Part shown: piece by piece, positions 1-6,121 of the stretch
Layout: each line of letters starts with the position of its first letter
Position numbering within the stretch: the first letter of the stretch is position 1
From: Candidatus Doudnabacteria bacterium RIFCSPHIGHO2_02_FULL_46_11
GTDB taxonomy: Bacteria; Patescibacteriota; Doudnabacteria; UBA920; 2-02-FULL-46-11
Direction: 5' to 3'
DNA length: 8,069 nt
Assembly (NCBI GenBank): GCA_001779955.1
Contig: MFES01000032.1
Location: forward strand, 6,679 to 14,747
Program-made: the position numbers and the translations under genes
The notes under the pieces: model-generated
Database searches by the model: none
Told to the model about the DNA's origin: nothing
The model's input: the letters and a program-made list of their open reading frames with translations, nothing else

Positions 1-317
1 CCGAGGTCGCTATAAGCCATGCCCCGCGCATAGTAAACTTGCGTCATTTTAGGGTTGCAGGCCAGGGCTTTTGTATAATCAGCCAGGGCATCACCTGCTT
101 CACCAAGCTCGGCCATGGCCTGGCCGCGCGCCAAATAAGCCTCGGCGTTGGCCTCGTCAATCTTCAAGCAATTATTAAAAGCCTCAATAGCCTCTTCAAA
201 CTTGTAATCCTTAAGCTTCTGCTGGCCCAAATAGCAATAATCGACCGCGCTAAGTTCAGCGGGCTGGTAAGGCTTATCGGATCGATTTTTGAATATTTTT
301 TTTATCCAAGAGGCCAT
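1..317 (-). CDS. TPR-repeat protein, N-terminal part (cut by window edge)
   Basis: The first 105 codons read from an ATG at 317; the C-terminus lies beyond the window. After a basic start (MASWIKKIFKNRSDKP) come tetratricopeptide repeats: TPR1 about residues 26-59, TPR2 about 60-93, and a third from 94. They carry the usual small and aromatic spacing, as in EAIEAFNNCLKID, AYLARGQAMAELG, DALADYTKALACNP and VYYARGMAYSDLG. TPR arrays are helical scaffolds for protein-protein contacts; the partner cannot be told. There is no signal peptide or membrane segment. The gene starts 13 bp after the gyrA stop with no clear ribosome site, so it is probably translated from the gyrA operon mRNA. The TPR call is secure; the role is unknown. 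Confidence 0.85.
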   Translation of the reverse strand, partial: MASWIKKIFKNRSDKPYQPAELSAVDYCYLGQQKLKDYKFEEAIEAFNNCLKIDEANAEAYLARGQAMAELGEAGDALADYTKALACNPKMTQVYYARGMAYSDL

Positions 318-330
318 CGCTTTATTCTAA

Positions 331-2784
331 TTATATAACTGTTACCGAAGCAATGCTATCACCAATCTCAAGTTTCATGATACGCACTCCTTGGGTGGCC
401 CGGCCGAGCGTCGGAATGGTTTTTAACGGCACGCGTATGGCCTGGCCCTGTTTGGATAAAAGCACCAAGTCTTTTTCGCTCTCACTTGAGACGATAAAAC
501 TGGCGACAACCCTGCCGGTCTTACCGGTTACTTGCATGGCTTTGATGCCGCTGCCGCCGCGATGCTGAACCTTAAATTCCTTGACTTCAGTGCGTTTGCC
601 GTAACCGTTTTGGCCAATAATCAATAGTTCGCCAAGATCCTTGGGGTCAACTATATCCATGGAGGTAATATGATGCTCTTTTTTTATTTTCATGCCCCGC
701 ACGCCGGCCGCAGCCCGGCCCATGCCCCGCACATCTTTCTCGGAAAAACGAATGGCTTGGCCATCTGAAGCGGACAAAATAATGTTGCCGTCGCCGAAAG
801 AGCCCTTAACGAATTCCAAAGCATCTTCTTTTTGCAATTTTATGACAATAAGCCCGGAGCGCCTGACGTTGGCAAAATCCTCCATGGCCGTTTTTTTGAT
901 AACGCCTTGGCGGGTGGCCATGACCAAAAACTTGGGCCGGGCGTCTTTTTTGTACAAGGTATAAACTGCGGTAACCTGCTCATTTGGCCCGAGCTGCAGG
1001 AAATTAACCAAAGCGCTTCCTTTGGAGGTACGCGAACCTTCGGGCAATTCATAAACCTTGGTCTGGAAAACCTTGCCGGAATTGGTGAAGAAAAGTATAT
1101 CGTCGTGAGTATTGGCCTGGCGCACATAGCGAACGACATCCTCTTCTTTTAGTGATTGGCCAATAACACCTTTGCCGCCTCTGCCTTGAGTTTTATAAAT
1201 TGTAGCCGGCACCCTTTTAACGTAGCCGCCTTCGGTAATCTGGAAAATTACGTCCGCCTCGGGTATCAAATCCTCCTCGCTGAACTCGCCCACCCCGCCT
1301 TTGACCAATTTGGTACGGCGCTCATCAGCGTATTTTTCCCTTATTTCAACCAGCTCCTTTTTGACCATGGCGGCAATTTTTTTCGGCGACTTAAGCAGGT
1401 CCTCAAGGTAAGCGATTAAATCTTTTTTCTCTTTCAGTTCATCGTCAATTTTCTGTCGCTCCAGGCCGGCCAACGACTGCAAGCGCATTTCCAAAATGGC
1501 ATTGGCCTGAATTTCGGAAAGTTTAAAATTTTTGATTAGAGCCACACGGGCCTCATCGCGATCCTTCGACTTCTTGATGGTGGCGATGACTTTATCAATA
1601 TTGTCGAGCGCCTTCTTTAAACCTTCTAAAATATGTTCGCGTTCCCTGGCGCGCTGCAATTCAAAGCGGCTGCGTCGGCTCACAACCTCTACGCGGTGTT
1701 TGAGGAAATGTTCAAGTATATCCTTTAAATTCAAAACCTGCGGCTCAAGACCGTCAATAAGAGCCAAGGCGTTCATATGGAAGGTGTCTTGAAGTTGAGT
1801 GTATTTGAAAAGCTGGTTTAAGACTTTGTTCGGAACCGATTCGCGCTTCAGGTCAATAACGATGCGCACGCCGTCTTTGTCAGACTCGTCGCGCAAATCG
1901 CGAATGCCGTCCACTTTTTTGTCGCGCACCAGCTCGGCGAATTTTTCCAAAAGGGTAGCCTTGTTGACCCGATAAGGAATTTCGGAAATGATGATTTGGA
2001 AATTATTTTTCCCTTCAACAATTTCAGTTTTGGCCCGAACGACCATGGCCCCTTTGCCGGTGGCGTAGGCATGCTTTATCGCCTGCCAGTCGTAAATTAT
2101 GCCGCCCGTGGGAAAATCAGGACCCTTGATGAATTCCATCAAGTCGTCACTGGTCAGTTCCGGATCATCAATCAAGGCCGAAAGCCCGTCTATCAGTTCG
2201 CCCAGGTTGTGGGGAGGGATATCGGTAGCCATGCCCACGGCAATGCCCAAAGTCCCATTCATCAGAAGCTGGGGGATACGGGTGGGCATTACCACCGGTT
2301 CCTTAAAACGGCCGTCGAAATTGTCCCGGAAATTAACAGTGTCCTTATCAATGTCAGCCAATATCTCTTCGGCAATGGGCGTAAGCTTGGCCTCGGTGTA
2401 TCGATAAGCCGCGGCCGGGTCACCGTCTAGCGAACCAAAATTTCCTTGGCCGTTAACGAGCGGGTAGCGCATGGAAAAATCCTGGGCCAAATGGACCATG
2501 GAATCGTAGACGGCGGCATCGCCGTGCGGGTGATATTTACCCAAAACGTCGCCGACCACCGTGGCCGATTTCCTGTGCTTGGCCGTGGCGCGAAGCCCGA
2601 GTTCGTACATCGAATAAAGTATGCGGCGATGGACAGGCTTTAAGCCGTCGCGCACGTCAGGCAGGGCGCGCGAAACAATTACGCTCATGGCGTAATCCAA
2701 ATAGCTTTCGCGCATCTCGTCTTCAAGCAAACGCAATTTTACGGTGCCTATGTTTGGATTTATCGGATTATTGTCTTTAGCCAT
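331..2784 (-). CDS. gyrA: DNA gyrase subunit A (type IIA topoisomerase)
   Basis: GyrA is the DNA breakage-reunion subunit of gyrase, acting as A2B2 with GyrB to introduce negative supercoils. The 817 residues match the family's usual length. The N-terminal winged-helix/tower region has the quinolone region HPHGDAAVYD (residues 85-94) and the catalytic tyrosine in AAAYRYTE (Y129, preceded by R128). A coiled-coil section lies near residues 370-490. The C-terminal beta-pinwheel begins near 500, with a GyrA-box QGRGGKG at 533-539; this box favours gyrase over topoisomerase IV ParC. The canonical box is QRRGGKG, so one Arg is Gly here. The protein ends right after the last blade, with no acidic tail. 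An AGAGG ribosome site (2797-2801) overlaps the stop of the upstream gene, 12 bases before the ATG. gyrB is not in the window. Confidence 0.97.
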   Translation of the reverse strand: MAKDNNPINPNIGTVKLRLLEDEMRESYLDYAMSVIVSRALPDVRDGLKPVHRRILYSMYELGLRATAKHRKSATVVGDVLGKYHPHGDAAVYDSMVHLAQDFSMRYPLVNGQGNFGSLDGDPAAAYRYTEAKLTPIAEEILADIDKDTVNFRDNFDGRFKEPVVMPTRIPQLLMNGTLGIAVGMATDIPPHNLGELIDGLSALIDDPELTSDDLMEFIKGPDFPTGGIIYDWQAIKHAYATGKGAMVVRAKTEIVEGKNNFQIIISEIPYRVNKATLLEKFAELVRDKKVDGIRDLRDESDKDGVRIVIDLKRESVPNKVLNQLFKYTQLQDTFHMNALALIDGLEPQVLNLKDILEHFLKHRVEVVSRRSRFELQRAREREHILEGLKKALDNIDKVIATIKKSKDRDEARVALIKNFKLSEIQANAILEMRLQSLAGLERQKIDDELKEKKDLIAYLEDLLKSPKKIAAMVKKELVEIREKYADERRTKLVKGGVGEFSEEDLIPEADVIFQITEGGYVKRVPATIYKTQGRGGKGVIGQSLKEEDVVRYVRQANTHDDILFFTNSGKVFQTKVYELPEGSRTSKGSALVNFLQLGPNEQVTAVYTLYKKDARPKFLVMATRQGVIKKTAMEDFANVRRSGLIVIKLQKEDALEFVKGSFGDGNIILSASDGQAIRFSEKDVRGMGRAAAGVRGMKIKKEHHITSMDIVDPKDLGELLIIGQNGYGKRTEVKEFKVQHRGGSGIKAMQVTGKTGRVVASFIVSSESEKDLVLLSKQGQAIRVPLKTIPTLGRATQGVRIMKLEIGDSIASVTVI

Positions 2785-2792
2785 TTTGAAAA

Positions 2793-3431
2793 TTAACCTC
2801 TCGGTTGCCAGGAATCAACCACTTCCACCTCGAGCACTTGGTTAAATTCGCCTTGTGACTCATTTTGGTAATGCAGGCCCTCAAAAGTAAGCTCGTAACT
2901 GCCGTTTAGGACTTGCGAAAAATAAACGCGGCCTTCAGCAGATTCGCCCGCCGGCAATAAAGGCACAAACTGCCTGCCTTCGCCGTTTGTCACTTTTTCC
3001 ACCAGTATTGATTCTTCGGCGCCAAGGGCCTTAAAATTTATGCGGGCGACCGGTACCGTCAAATCGGCAAAAGTGGAATTTTGTATTTTGAAATAAACAA
3101 TAAAAGATCCGTTGACTGTTTCCAGGCTGGTAATGCTGGCGGGGTTTGAAAAAGTTTGCTCAAGCTGGGAATCAATTGAGCTAATCGGATTTTCAATGCC
3201 GCTTAGTCCCTGGCTTATTTGACCGGTGATTTGATTAAGATCATTGGCCCCTTCCACGGCCCTATTTTCGGAAGCCGATGTTTCGGAGGTTTGGGAGCGC
3301 AAACCGACGTGGTTGGCACTCCATAGCCAAAGCGGAACCAAAATAAATGCCGCGGCAAGCGTGGTTAAAAAACTTACACTTAGTTTGTAATGGTGCGGCT
3401 TGCTTTTCAGTTCGGTAAATAAATCAACCAT
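2793..3431 (-). CDS. Single-pass membrane protein with extracytoplasmic domain, unknown family
   Basis: 212 residues that I do not recognise. A short basic cytoplasmic N-terminus (to about residue 16) is followed by one hydrophobic segment at about 17-38 (FLTTLAAAFILVPLWLW). A Ser/Thr/Glu-rich linker then runs to about residue 100. The rest, about 100-205, has alternating hydrophobic residues typical of a beta-sandwich (SFIVYFKIQNSTF, GRVYFSQVLNGSYELTFEGL, NQVLEVEVVDSW). The likely topology is N-in with the domain outside; the segment lacks a clear lipobox or signal-peptidase site, so it is probably an anchor. It starts 1 bp after the MBL gene stop and its own stop lies inside the gyrA ribosome site, so translation is coupled across all three genes. 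The function is unknown; its place in a gyrase operon may simply reflect genome compaction. Confidence 0.8.
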   Translation of the reverse strand: MVDLFTELKSKPHHYKLSVSFLTTLAAAFILVPLWLWSANHVGLRSQTSETSASENRAVEGANDLNQITGQISQGLSGIENPISSIDSQLEQTFSNPASITSLETVNGSFIVYFKIQNSTFADLTVPVARINFKALGAEESILVEKVTNGEGRQFVPLLPAGESAEGRVYFSQVLNGSYELTFEGLHYQNESQGEFNQVLEVEVVDSWQPRG

Positions 3432-3432
3432 G

Positions 3433-4101
3433 TTAACGCTGGGGATTTAAAACAACCACGGTAGTCGAATCGGTCATTAAATCTTTGCTCTTTAAAGTCA
3501 GGCGGTCTTCAGTTTTCGGCTCACCGCCCATTTCCTTTAGAAACTTATCAGGCGAATCCAAATCAAAAATAACGCCGTTCTGCTTAAAGTAGCAAGGCAC
3601 GACAAAACGCGGCTCAACCTGTTGTACAATGTGCGAGGCCCATTCCCAATTTATAACGCCGTGGTTGCCGCCGACCGGAACGATCAAAACGTCGATATCG
3701 CCCATTTCCTCAAGCTGATGTTCGGTCAATTCACGCTCGCCAAAAACACCCAGGAACCCGATCTTGACCGCGTCTACTTCCAAAAGAAAAACCGTAGCCG
3801 GTATTTTTTTAGCGTCGTCGATGCCGGACGGATTGGCAACCGATGGGGGCTGCGGATAGATGCCGCTGATGTGAACGCCTTTAACGTCAAATTCCCCGGC
3901 ATTTTTTATAATCAAAGGATTGCCGGTCATGCCGTCCGTGTTGCTGTGTAATTCATCCGGCCTGGAAATAACAACTATATCAGCCGCGCCGCGCGGCGGG
4001 GTAAGGCCTGAATCTTTATGAAACGGGTCGGTGATGATAGTTACTTCCCCGCCGGTATTGGTAATTTTAAAACTTGATAATCCGTACCAGGTTAAGGTCA
4101 T
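3433..4101 (-). CDS. MBL-fold (UlaG/YtkA-like) protein lacking metal ligands
   Basis: 222 residues with the frame of the small UlaG-like metallo-beta-lactamase group. Recognisable parts are TWYGLSSFKI (4-13), ITDPF (23-27), the GLTPPRGAADIVVIS strand (32-46), NAGEFDVKGVHISGIY (67-82), DIDVLIVPVGGN (135-146) and the late strand PRFVVPCYFK (154-163). In active members the second-strand loop reads HxHxDH; here it is S-R-P-D-E-L-H (46-52), keeping only the last His. The later Asp/His positions (HLGDLGH-type) read FLGVFGE (116-122), and the late His position reads C-Y. It is therefore probably a catalytically dead relative used as a binding or regulatory protein. It is first in the operon. An AAGGA lies 14 bases before the ATG, inside an inverted repeat. 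Confidence 0.82.
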   Translation of the reverse strand: MTLTWYGLSSFKITNTGGEVTIITDPFHKDSGLTPPRGAADIVVISRPDELHSNTDGMTGNPLIIKNAGEFDVKGVHISGIYPQPPSVANPSGIDDAKKIPATVFLLEVDAVKIGFLGVFGERELTEHQLEEMGDIDVLIVPVGGNHGVINWEWASHIVQQVEPRFVVPCYFKQNGVIFDLDSPDKFLKEMGGEPKTEDRLTLKSKDLMTDSTTVVVLNPQR

Positions 4102-4114
4102 TGATATATTGTTA

Positions 4115-4165
4115 ATCCTTAATCATTAATAATGAATCCCGCTTCCGAAGGCAAAGATTAAGGAT
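4115..4165 (-). promoter_or_regulatory. Inverted repeat in the 5' leader of the MBL-gyrA operon
   Basis: A perfect 10-bp inverted repeat, ATCCTTAATC at 4115-4124 against GATTAAGGAT at 4156-4165, lies in the roughly 80-nt leader before the MBL gene. The loop is 31 nt. The downstream arm in the mRNA contains the only Shine-Dalgarno-like AAGGA, so the paired form would hide it. A near copy of the upstream arm follows at 4170-4179 (ATCAAGGATT), which could compete for pairing. Regulation of the operon at the translation step is an inference. Confidence 0.45.
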
Positions 4166-4188
4166 AGAAATCAAGGATTGACTTATTT

Positions 4189-4217
4189 ATTATAACAAAA
4201 ATCGGTCTTAATTTCCA
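4189..4217 (-). promoter_or_regulatory. Promoter of the MBL - membrane protein - gyrA - TPR operon
   Basis: On the minus strand, an extended -10 TGTTATAAT (TG at 4196-4197, TATAAT at 4194-4189) lies 17 bases after a weak -35, TGGAAA (4217-4212, 4 of 6 matches). Transcription would start near 4182, giving a leader of about 80 nt. It diverges from the rpsA promoter at 4251-4279. Confidence 0.6.
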
Positions 4218-4229
4218 CTATTTTTACTA

Positions 4230-4263
4230 TTGTTTAACAAGGCAAAGCACTTGCCTTAAACAA
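4230..4263. promoter_or_regulatory. Dyad between the divergent gyrA-operon and rpsA promoters
   Basis: AAGGCAA (4239-4245) and TTGCCTT (4251-4257) are perfectly paired around a 5-nt centre. The outer arms TTGTTT (4230-4235) and AAACAA (4258-4263) also pair, with three extra bases on one side. No T-run follows on either strand, so it is not a good terminator. The right half covers the rpsA -35 box, and the left half lies just behind the opposite promoter. That fits an operator for a dimeric repressor, but no regulator is known. Confidence 0.4.
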
Positions 4264-4279
4264 TCGTATCTGTTACAAT
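4251..4279 (+). promoter_or_regulatory. rpsA promoter
   Basis: An extended -10, TG-T-TACAAT (4271-4279), lies 17 bases after TTGCCT (4251-4256, 4 of 6 matches to TTGACA). The predicted start near 4286 leaves a leader of about 230 nt before rpsA. Confidence 0.5.
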
Positions 4280-4293
4280 TTTCAAGCTTTACC

Positions 4294-4310
4294 GTCCTGC
4301 TATACAGGAC
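4294..4310 (+). repeat. Hairpin GTCCTG-CTATA-CAGGAC at the start of the rpsA leader
   Basis: A perfect 6-bp stem with a 5-nt loop, about 8 nt after the predicted rpsA transcription start. It begins GTCC and ends GGAC, as do the intergenic hairpins at 5746-5762 and 6861-6889. Confidence 0.5.
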
Positions 4311-4332
4311 AGGCCCTGAAATTAAGGCAGCC

Positions 4333-4347
4333 CCTTAAGCTTTAAGG
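4333..4347 (+). repeat. Short palindrome CCTTAA-GCT-TTAAGG in the rpsA leader
   Basis: A 6-bp stem around a 3-nt centre, between the 5' hairpin (4294-4310) and the large leader fold. No T-run follows, so it is not a terminator. It may be one more helix of the leader RNA. Confidence 0.4.
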
Positions 4348-4357
4348 CTAAGAGCAA

Positions 4358-4499
4358 GCCCCGCAATACAACTTCAATCCGTTCTCAAATAATCTTGAAT
4401 AGTACGCATAGCGCGGACTATTAACCCTTCGGTCAAACAGTATAATCATATACAGTCGAACGGCCGAATCTCAAGATTATTGAAGTTAATATACGGGGC
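4358..4499 (+). ncRNA. Structured rpsA leader RNA with a multi-helix junction
   Basis: Base pairs seen by eye build one long helix in three blocks. GCCCCG (4358-4363) pairs with CGGGGC (4494-4499). AACTTCAAT (4370-4378) pairs with ATTGAAGTT (4479-4487), with ATA/TAT between these two blocks. AATCTTGA (4391-4398) pairs with TCAAGATT (4471-4478), after a 12-nt bulge on the 5' side. Inside sit two hairpins. One is ATAGT/ACTAT (4399-4403 with 4417-4421), capped by CGC-ATA-GCG. The other is TTCGG/CCGAA (4428-4432 with 4464-4468), capped by GTATA/TATAC (4440-4444 with 4449-4453). The closing helix ends 1-2 nt before AGAAAG, the only ribosome-site-like stretch before the ATG. In Escherichia coli, S1 represses its own mRNA through a folded leader, so an autoregulatory element is a reasonable inference. 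I do not recognise a named RNA family. Confidence 0.55.
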
Positions 4500-4516
4500 A
4501 AGAAAGTTCTAAATAT

Positions 4517-5710
4517 ATGACAACTGCAGAAAGTACAGTAACGCAGGTTAGCGCCCCAGTCATGAATTTCGACGATATCAAGTCGATGCAGGACCTTTCC
4601 AATAAATACCCGGAAAGCCTGAAGGCGCTAAAAGTAGGCGATGTGGTTACAGGTTATGTAATCTCCGTCGGAAAAAACGAAGTTAGCTTATCCATACCCT
4701 CTGTAGGCGTGGGAATTGTCCGCGGCCGCGAGCTTTATGATGACAAAGTCTATCTCCAGAATATGAAATCCGGAGATGAAATCGCTGCTTCGGTTTTGGA
4801 CCCGGACAATGAAAACGGCATGGTGGAATTGTCGTTCAGGCAAGCCGGACATGAGCGCGTCTGGAGCGCCTTGCGCGAGAAAATGGATAAAAAGGAAATT
4901 TTGGATACTAAAATTCTTGATGCCAATAAAGGCGGCCTGATTGTCGAAATCAACGGCGTTACCGGTTTCTTGCCGGTGTCGCAACTTACCACCGCCCATT
5001 ACCCGCGCGTCGAAGACGGCGCCAAAGACCGCATCTTGGAAATTTTAAAGAGCTACATGGGCCAGACCTTCCGGGTTCAGGTAATCACCGCCGACCCGAA
5101 AGAAGAAAAGCTTATCGTTTCAGAAAAGGCCGTGGTTGAACCGGAGCTTGAGCAGAAAATGGACCAGCTCAAAGTCGGCGACATTATCGAAGGTACCGTA
5201 ACCGGCGTGGTAGATTTCGGCGCTTTCGTTAAATTCAACAAAGACCAAGACCTCGAGGGCTTAGTGCACATTTCCGAACTCGCTTGGCAGAGAATTGAAA
5301 ATCCCAAGGATATTATCAAAGTAAATGATCAGGTTCGCGCGCAAATAATTTCTATCGAAGACAACAGGATATCGCTTTCCATCAAACGGCTGCAGGCCGA
5401 CCCCTGGCAGGATGCGGTAAAGAAATACTCCACCGGCCAGATTGTAAAAGGAAAGGTTACTAAGGTCTTGCCGTTTGGCGCTTTTGTAGAATTAGATTCT
5501 GAGATCCAGGGTCTTGCTCACATTGGCGAACTTGGCGATCCTACTCCTAAAGATGTAAACGATGTTTTGAAAATCGGACAGGAAAAAGAATTCAAAATTA
5601 TAAACATCGAACCTGAAGAACATCGGCTTGGACTTTCCCTTAAAGCTTTAACCCAAAAGGAAGAGCCAAAAGCGGAAACTAATGCCGAACCAGAAAAACA
5701 AGACTCCTAA
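4517..5710 (+). CDS. rpsA: 30S ribosomal protein S1, four S1 domains
   Basis: S1 binds mRNA on the 30S subunit and helps start translation on structured or weakly marked messages. The 397 residues hold four S1 (OB-fold) domains at about 38-110, 124-206, 217-291 and 304-378. The last two are canonical, with DFGAFVKF / GLVHISEL and PFGAFVEL / GLAHIGEL signatures; the first two are divergent, as in ribosome-docking domains. E. coli S1 has six domains, so this is a short form, as found in many bacteria. A charged tail (379-397, rich in Lys, Glu and Pro) follows. The start ATG has only a weak AGAAAG about 10 nt upstream, and the large folded leader ends just before it. A terminator follows at 5787-5817. 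The alternative, a general S1-domain RNA-binding protein, is less likely. Confidence 0.93.
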   Translation: MTTAESTVTQVSAPVMNFDDIKSMQDLSNKYPESLKALKVGDVVTGYVISVGKNEVSLSIPSVGVGIVRGRELYDDKVYLQNMKSGDEIAASVLDPDNENGMVELSFRQAGHERVWSALREKMDKKEILDTKILDANKGGLIVEINGVTGFLPVSQLTTAHYPRVEDGAKDRILEILKSYMGQTFRVQVITADPKEEKLIVSEKAVVEPELEQKMDQLKVGDIIEGTVTGVVDFGAFVKFNKDQDLEGLVHISELAWQRIENPKDIIKVNDQVRAQIISIEDNRISLSIKRLQADPWQDAVKKYSTGQIVKGKVTKVLPFGAFVELDSEIQGLAHIGELGDPTPKDVNDVLKIGQEKEFKIINIEPEEHRLGLSLKALTQKEEPKAETNAEPEKQDS

Positions 5711-5736
5711 ATACTATTGATCAAAAAGAATCGCAG

Positions 5737-5773
5737 TCCCGTAGTGTCCGCCCTGTGCGGACTACTACTGGGA
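5737..5773 (+). repeat. Large intergenic hairpin after rpsA
   Basis: TCCC-GTAGT-GTCCGC (5737-5751) pairs with GCGGAC-ACTAC-GGGA (5757-5773), apart from two bulged T residues, around the loop CCTGT. There are 15 base pairs but no T-run, so it is not a simple terminator. It may protect the rpsA mRNA 3' end or be a member of a repeat family (see 4294-4310 and 6859-6891). Confidence 0.55.
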
Positions 5774-5786
5774 GTCTAAACACAAG

Positions 5787-5817
5787 AAAAAAGCGGTTGA
5801 AAAACACCGTTTTTTTT
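5787..5817 (+). terminator. Rho-independent terminator of rpsA
   Basis: AAAAAA-G-CGGT (5787-5797) faces ACCG-TTTTTTTT (5806-5817). The GC core is short (4 bp), extended by A-T pairs across one bulged G, and ends in eight T. The loop and downstream T-run are also the promoter of tRNA-Cys. Confidence 0.65.
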
Positions 5818-5825
5818 GTTATAAT
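5797..5825 (+). promoter_or_regulatory. Promoter of tRNA-Cys, nested in the rpsA terminator
   Basis: The -35 box TTGAAA (5797-5802, 5 of 6 matches) lies in the terminator loop. A 17-base spacer holds the terminator T-run. The extended -10 TG-T-TATAAT (5817-5825) ends 10 bases before the tRNA. This is the best-matching promoter in the window. Confidence 0.7.
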
Positions 5826-5835
5826 TTATTATAAT

Positions 5836-5909
5836 GGTCTGGTGCCCGAGCAGTTAGGGAGCGGTCTGCAAAACCGCGTACACGGGTGCGAATCCCGTCC
5901 AGACCTCCA
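5836..5909 (+). tRNA. tRNA-Cys(GCA)
   Basis: The acceptor GGTCTGG/CCAGACC pairs fully, with discriminator T and an encoded CCA (5907-5909). The anticodon stem GCGGT/ACCGC carries loop CTGCAAA, anticodon GCA (5868-5870). The T-stem is ACGGG/CCCGT. Two oddities stand out. The T-loop is TGCGAAT, so the nearly universal T55 is G. The D-loop GAGCAGTTA lacks the GG doublet that normally pairs with T55 and C56. The D-stem is CCC/GGG. The cloverleaf is otherwise intact and a good promoter precedes it, so it is probably functional. Confidence 0.93.
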
Positions 5910-5913
5910 ATAA

Positions 5914-6114
5914 ATGTTTATGAAATTTCCACCTAAACCCAAGACGCCTTATATTTTCAAAACTCCGCAGGACAAACAGATTTTGAAAAAATTGAATAAT
6001 TTGGCGGAAAAAACATCAAAAAAAGATGAACCTTTAGTTAAGTTTCTGTATACACAACTAGAAGACGATTGGCGAACCCCGCTGGAACAATACATTGACA
6101 AACTGTTAAAATAG
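5914..6114 (+). CDS. Small hypothetical protein, 66 residues
   Basis: I do not recognise this family. It is Lys- and Pro-rich at the start (MFMKFPPKPKTPYIFKTP), then probably helical, with an aromatic/acidic stretch FLYTQLEDDWRTPLEQYIDKLL near the end. There is no signal peptide or membrane segment. The ATG comes 4 nt after the encoded CCA of tRNA-Cys, with no room for a ribosome site; a second ATG lies at 5920. If co-transcribed with tRNA-Cys, trimming of the tRNA 3' end would free a nearly leaderless mRNA. The reading frame fills the gap between two tRNA genes and looks protein-like, but its length makes chance possible. Confidence 0.6.
   Translation: MFMKFPPKPKTPYIFKTPQDKQILKKLNNLAEKTSKKDEPLVKFLYTQLEDDWRTPLEQYIDKLLK
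6104..6112 (+). promoter_or_regulatory. Probable tRNA-Leu promoter (extended -10)
   Basis: TG-T-TAAAAT (6104-6112) overlaps the stop codon of the small upstream gene and ends 9 bases before tRNA-Leu, the same spacing as for tRNA-Phe. The -35 region is poor (TGGAAC at 6083-6088). Transcription from tRNA-Cys could also read through. Confidence 0.45.
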
Positions 6115-6121
6115 CTTAATT

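Noticed and set aside
832..2643. Several open frames opposite gyrA (for example 1996-2430)
   Set aside because: They are antisense shadows of the gyrA codon pattern, with no ribosome sites or family features.
4441..4446. TATAAT inside the rpsA leader as the rpsA promoter
   Set aside because: There is no -35 at 16-18 bases, and it is accounted for by the GTATA/TATAC hairpin; the extended -10 at 4271-4279 has a better partner. A secondary start cannot be excluded.
4688..4999. Antisense open frames within rpsA
   Set aside because: Shadows of a certain gene; no independent support.
5830..5835. Second TATAAT just before tRNA-Cys as its -10
   Set aside because: It touches the tRNA 5' end, so transcription would begin inside the tRNA; the copy at 5820-5825 fits.
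6095..6100. Perfect TTGACA as a -35 box for tRNA-Leu
   Set aside because: At 16-18 bases downstream there is only poor sequence running into the tRNA itself; the extended -10 at 6104-6112 is too near to be its partner.
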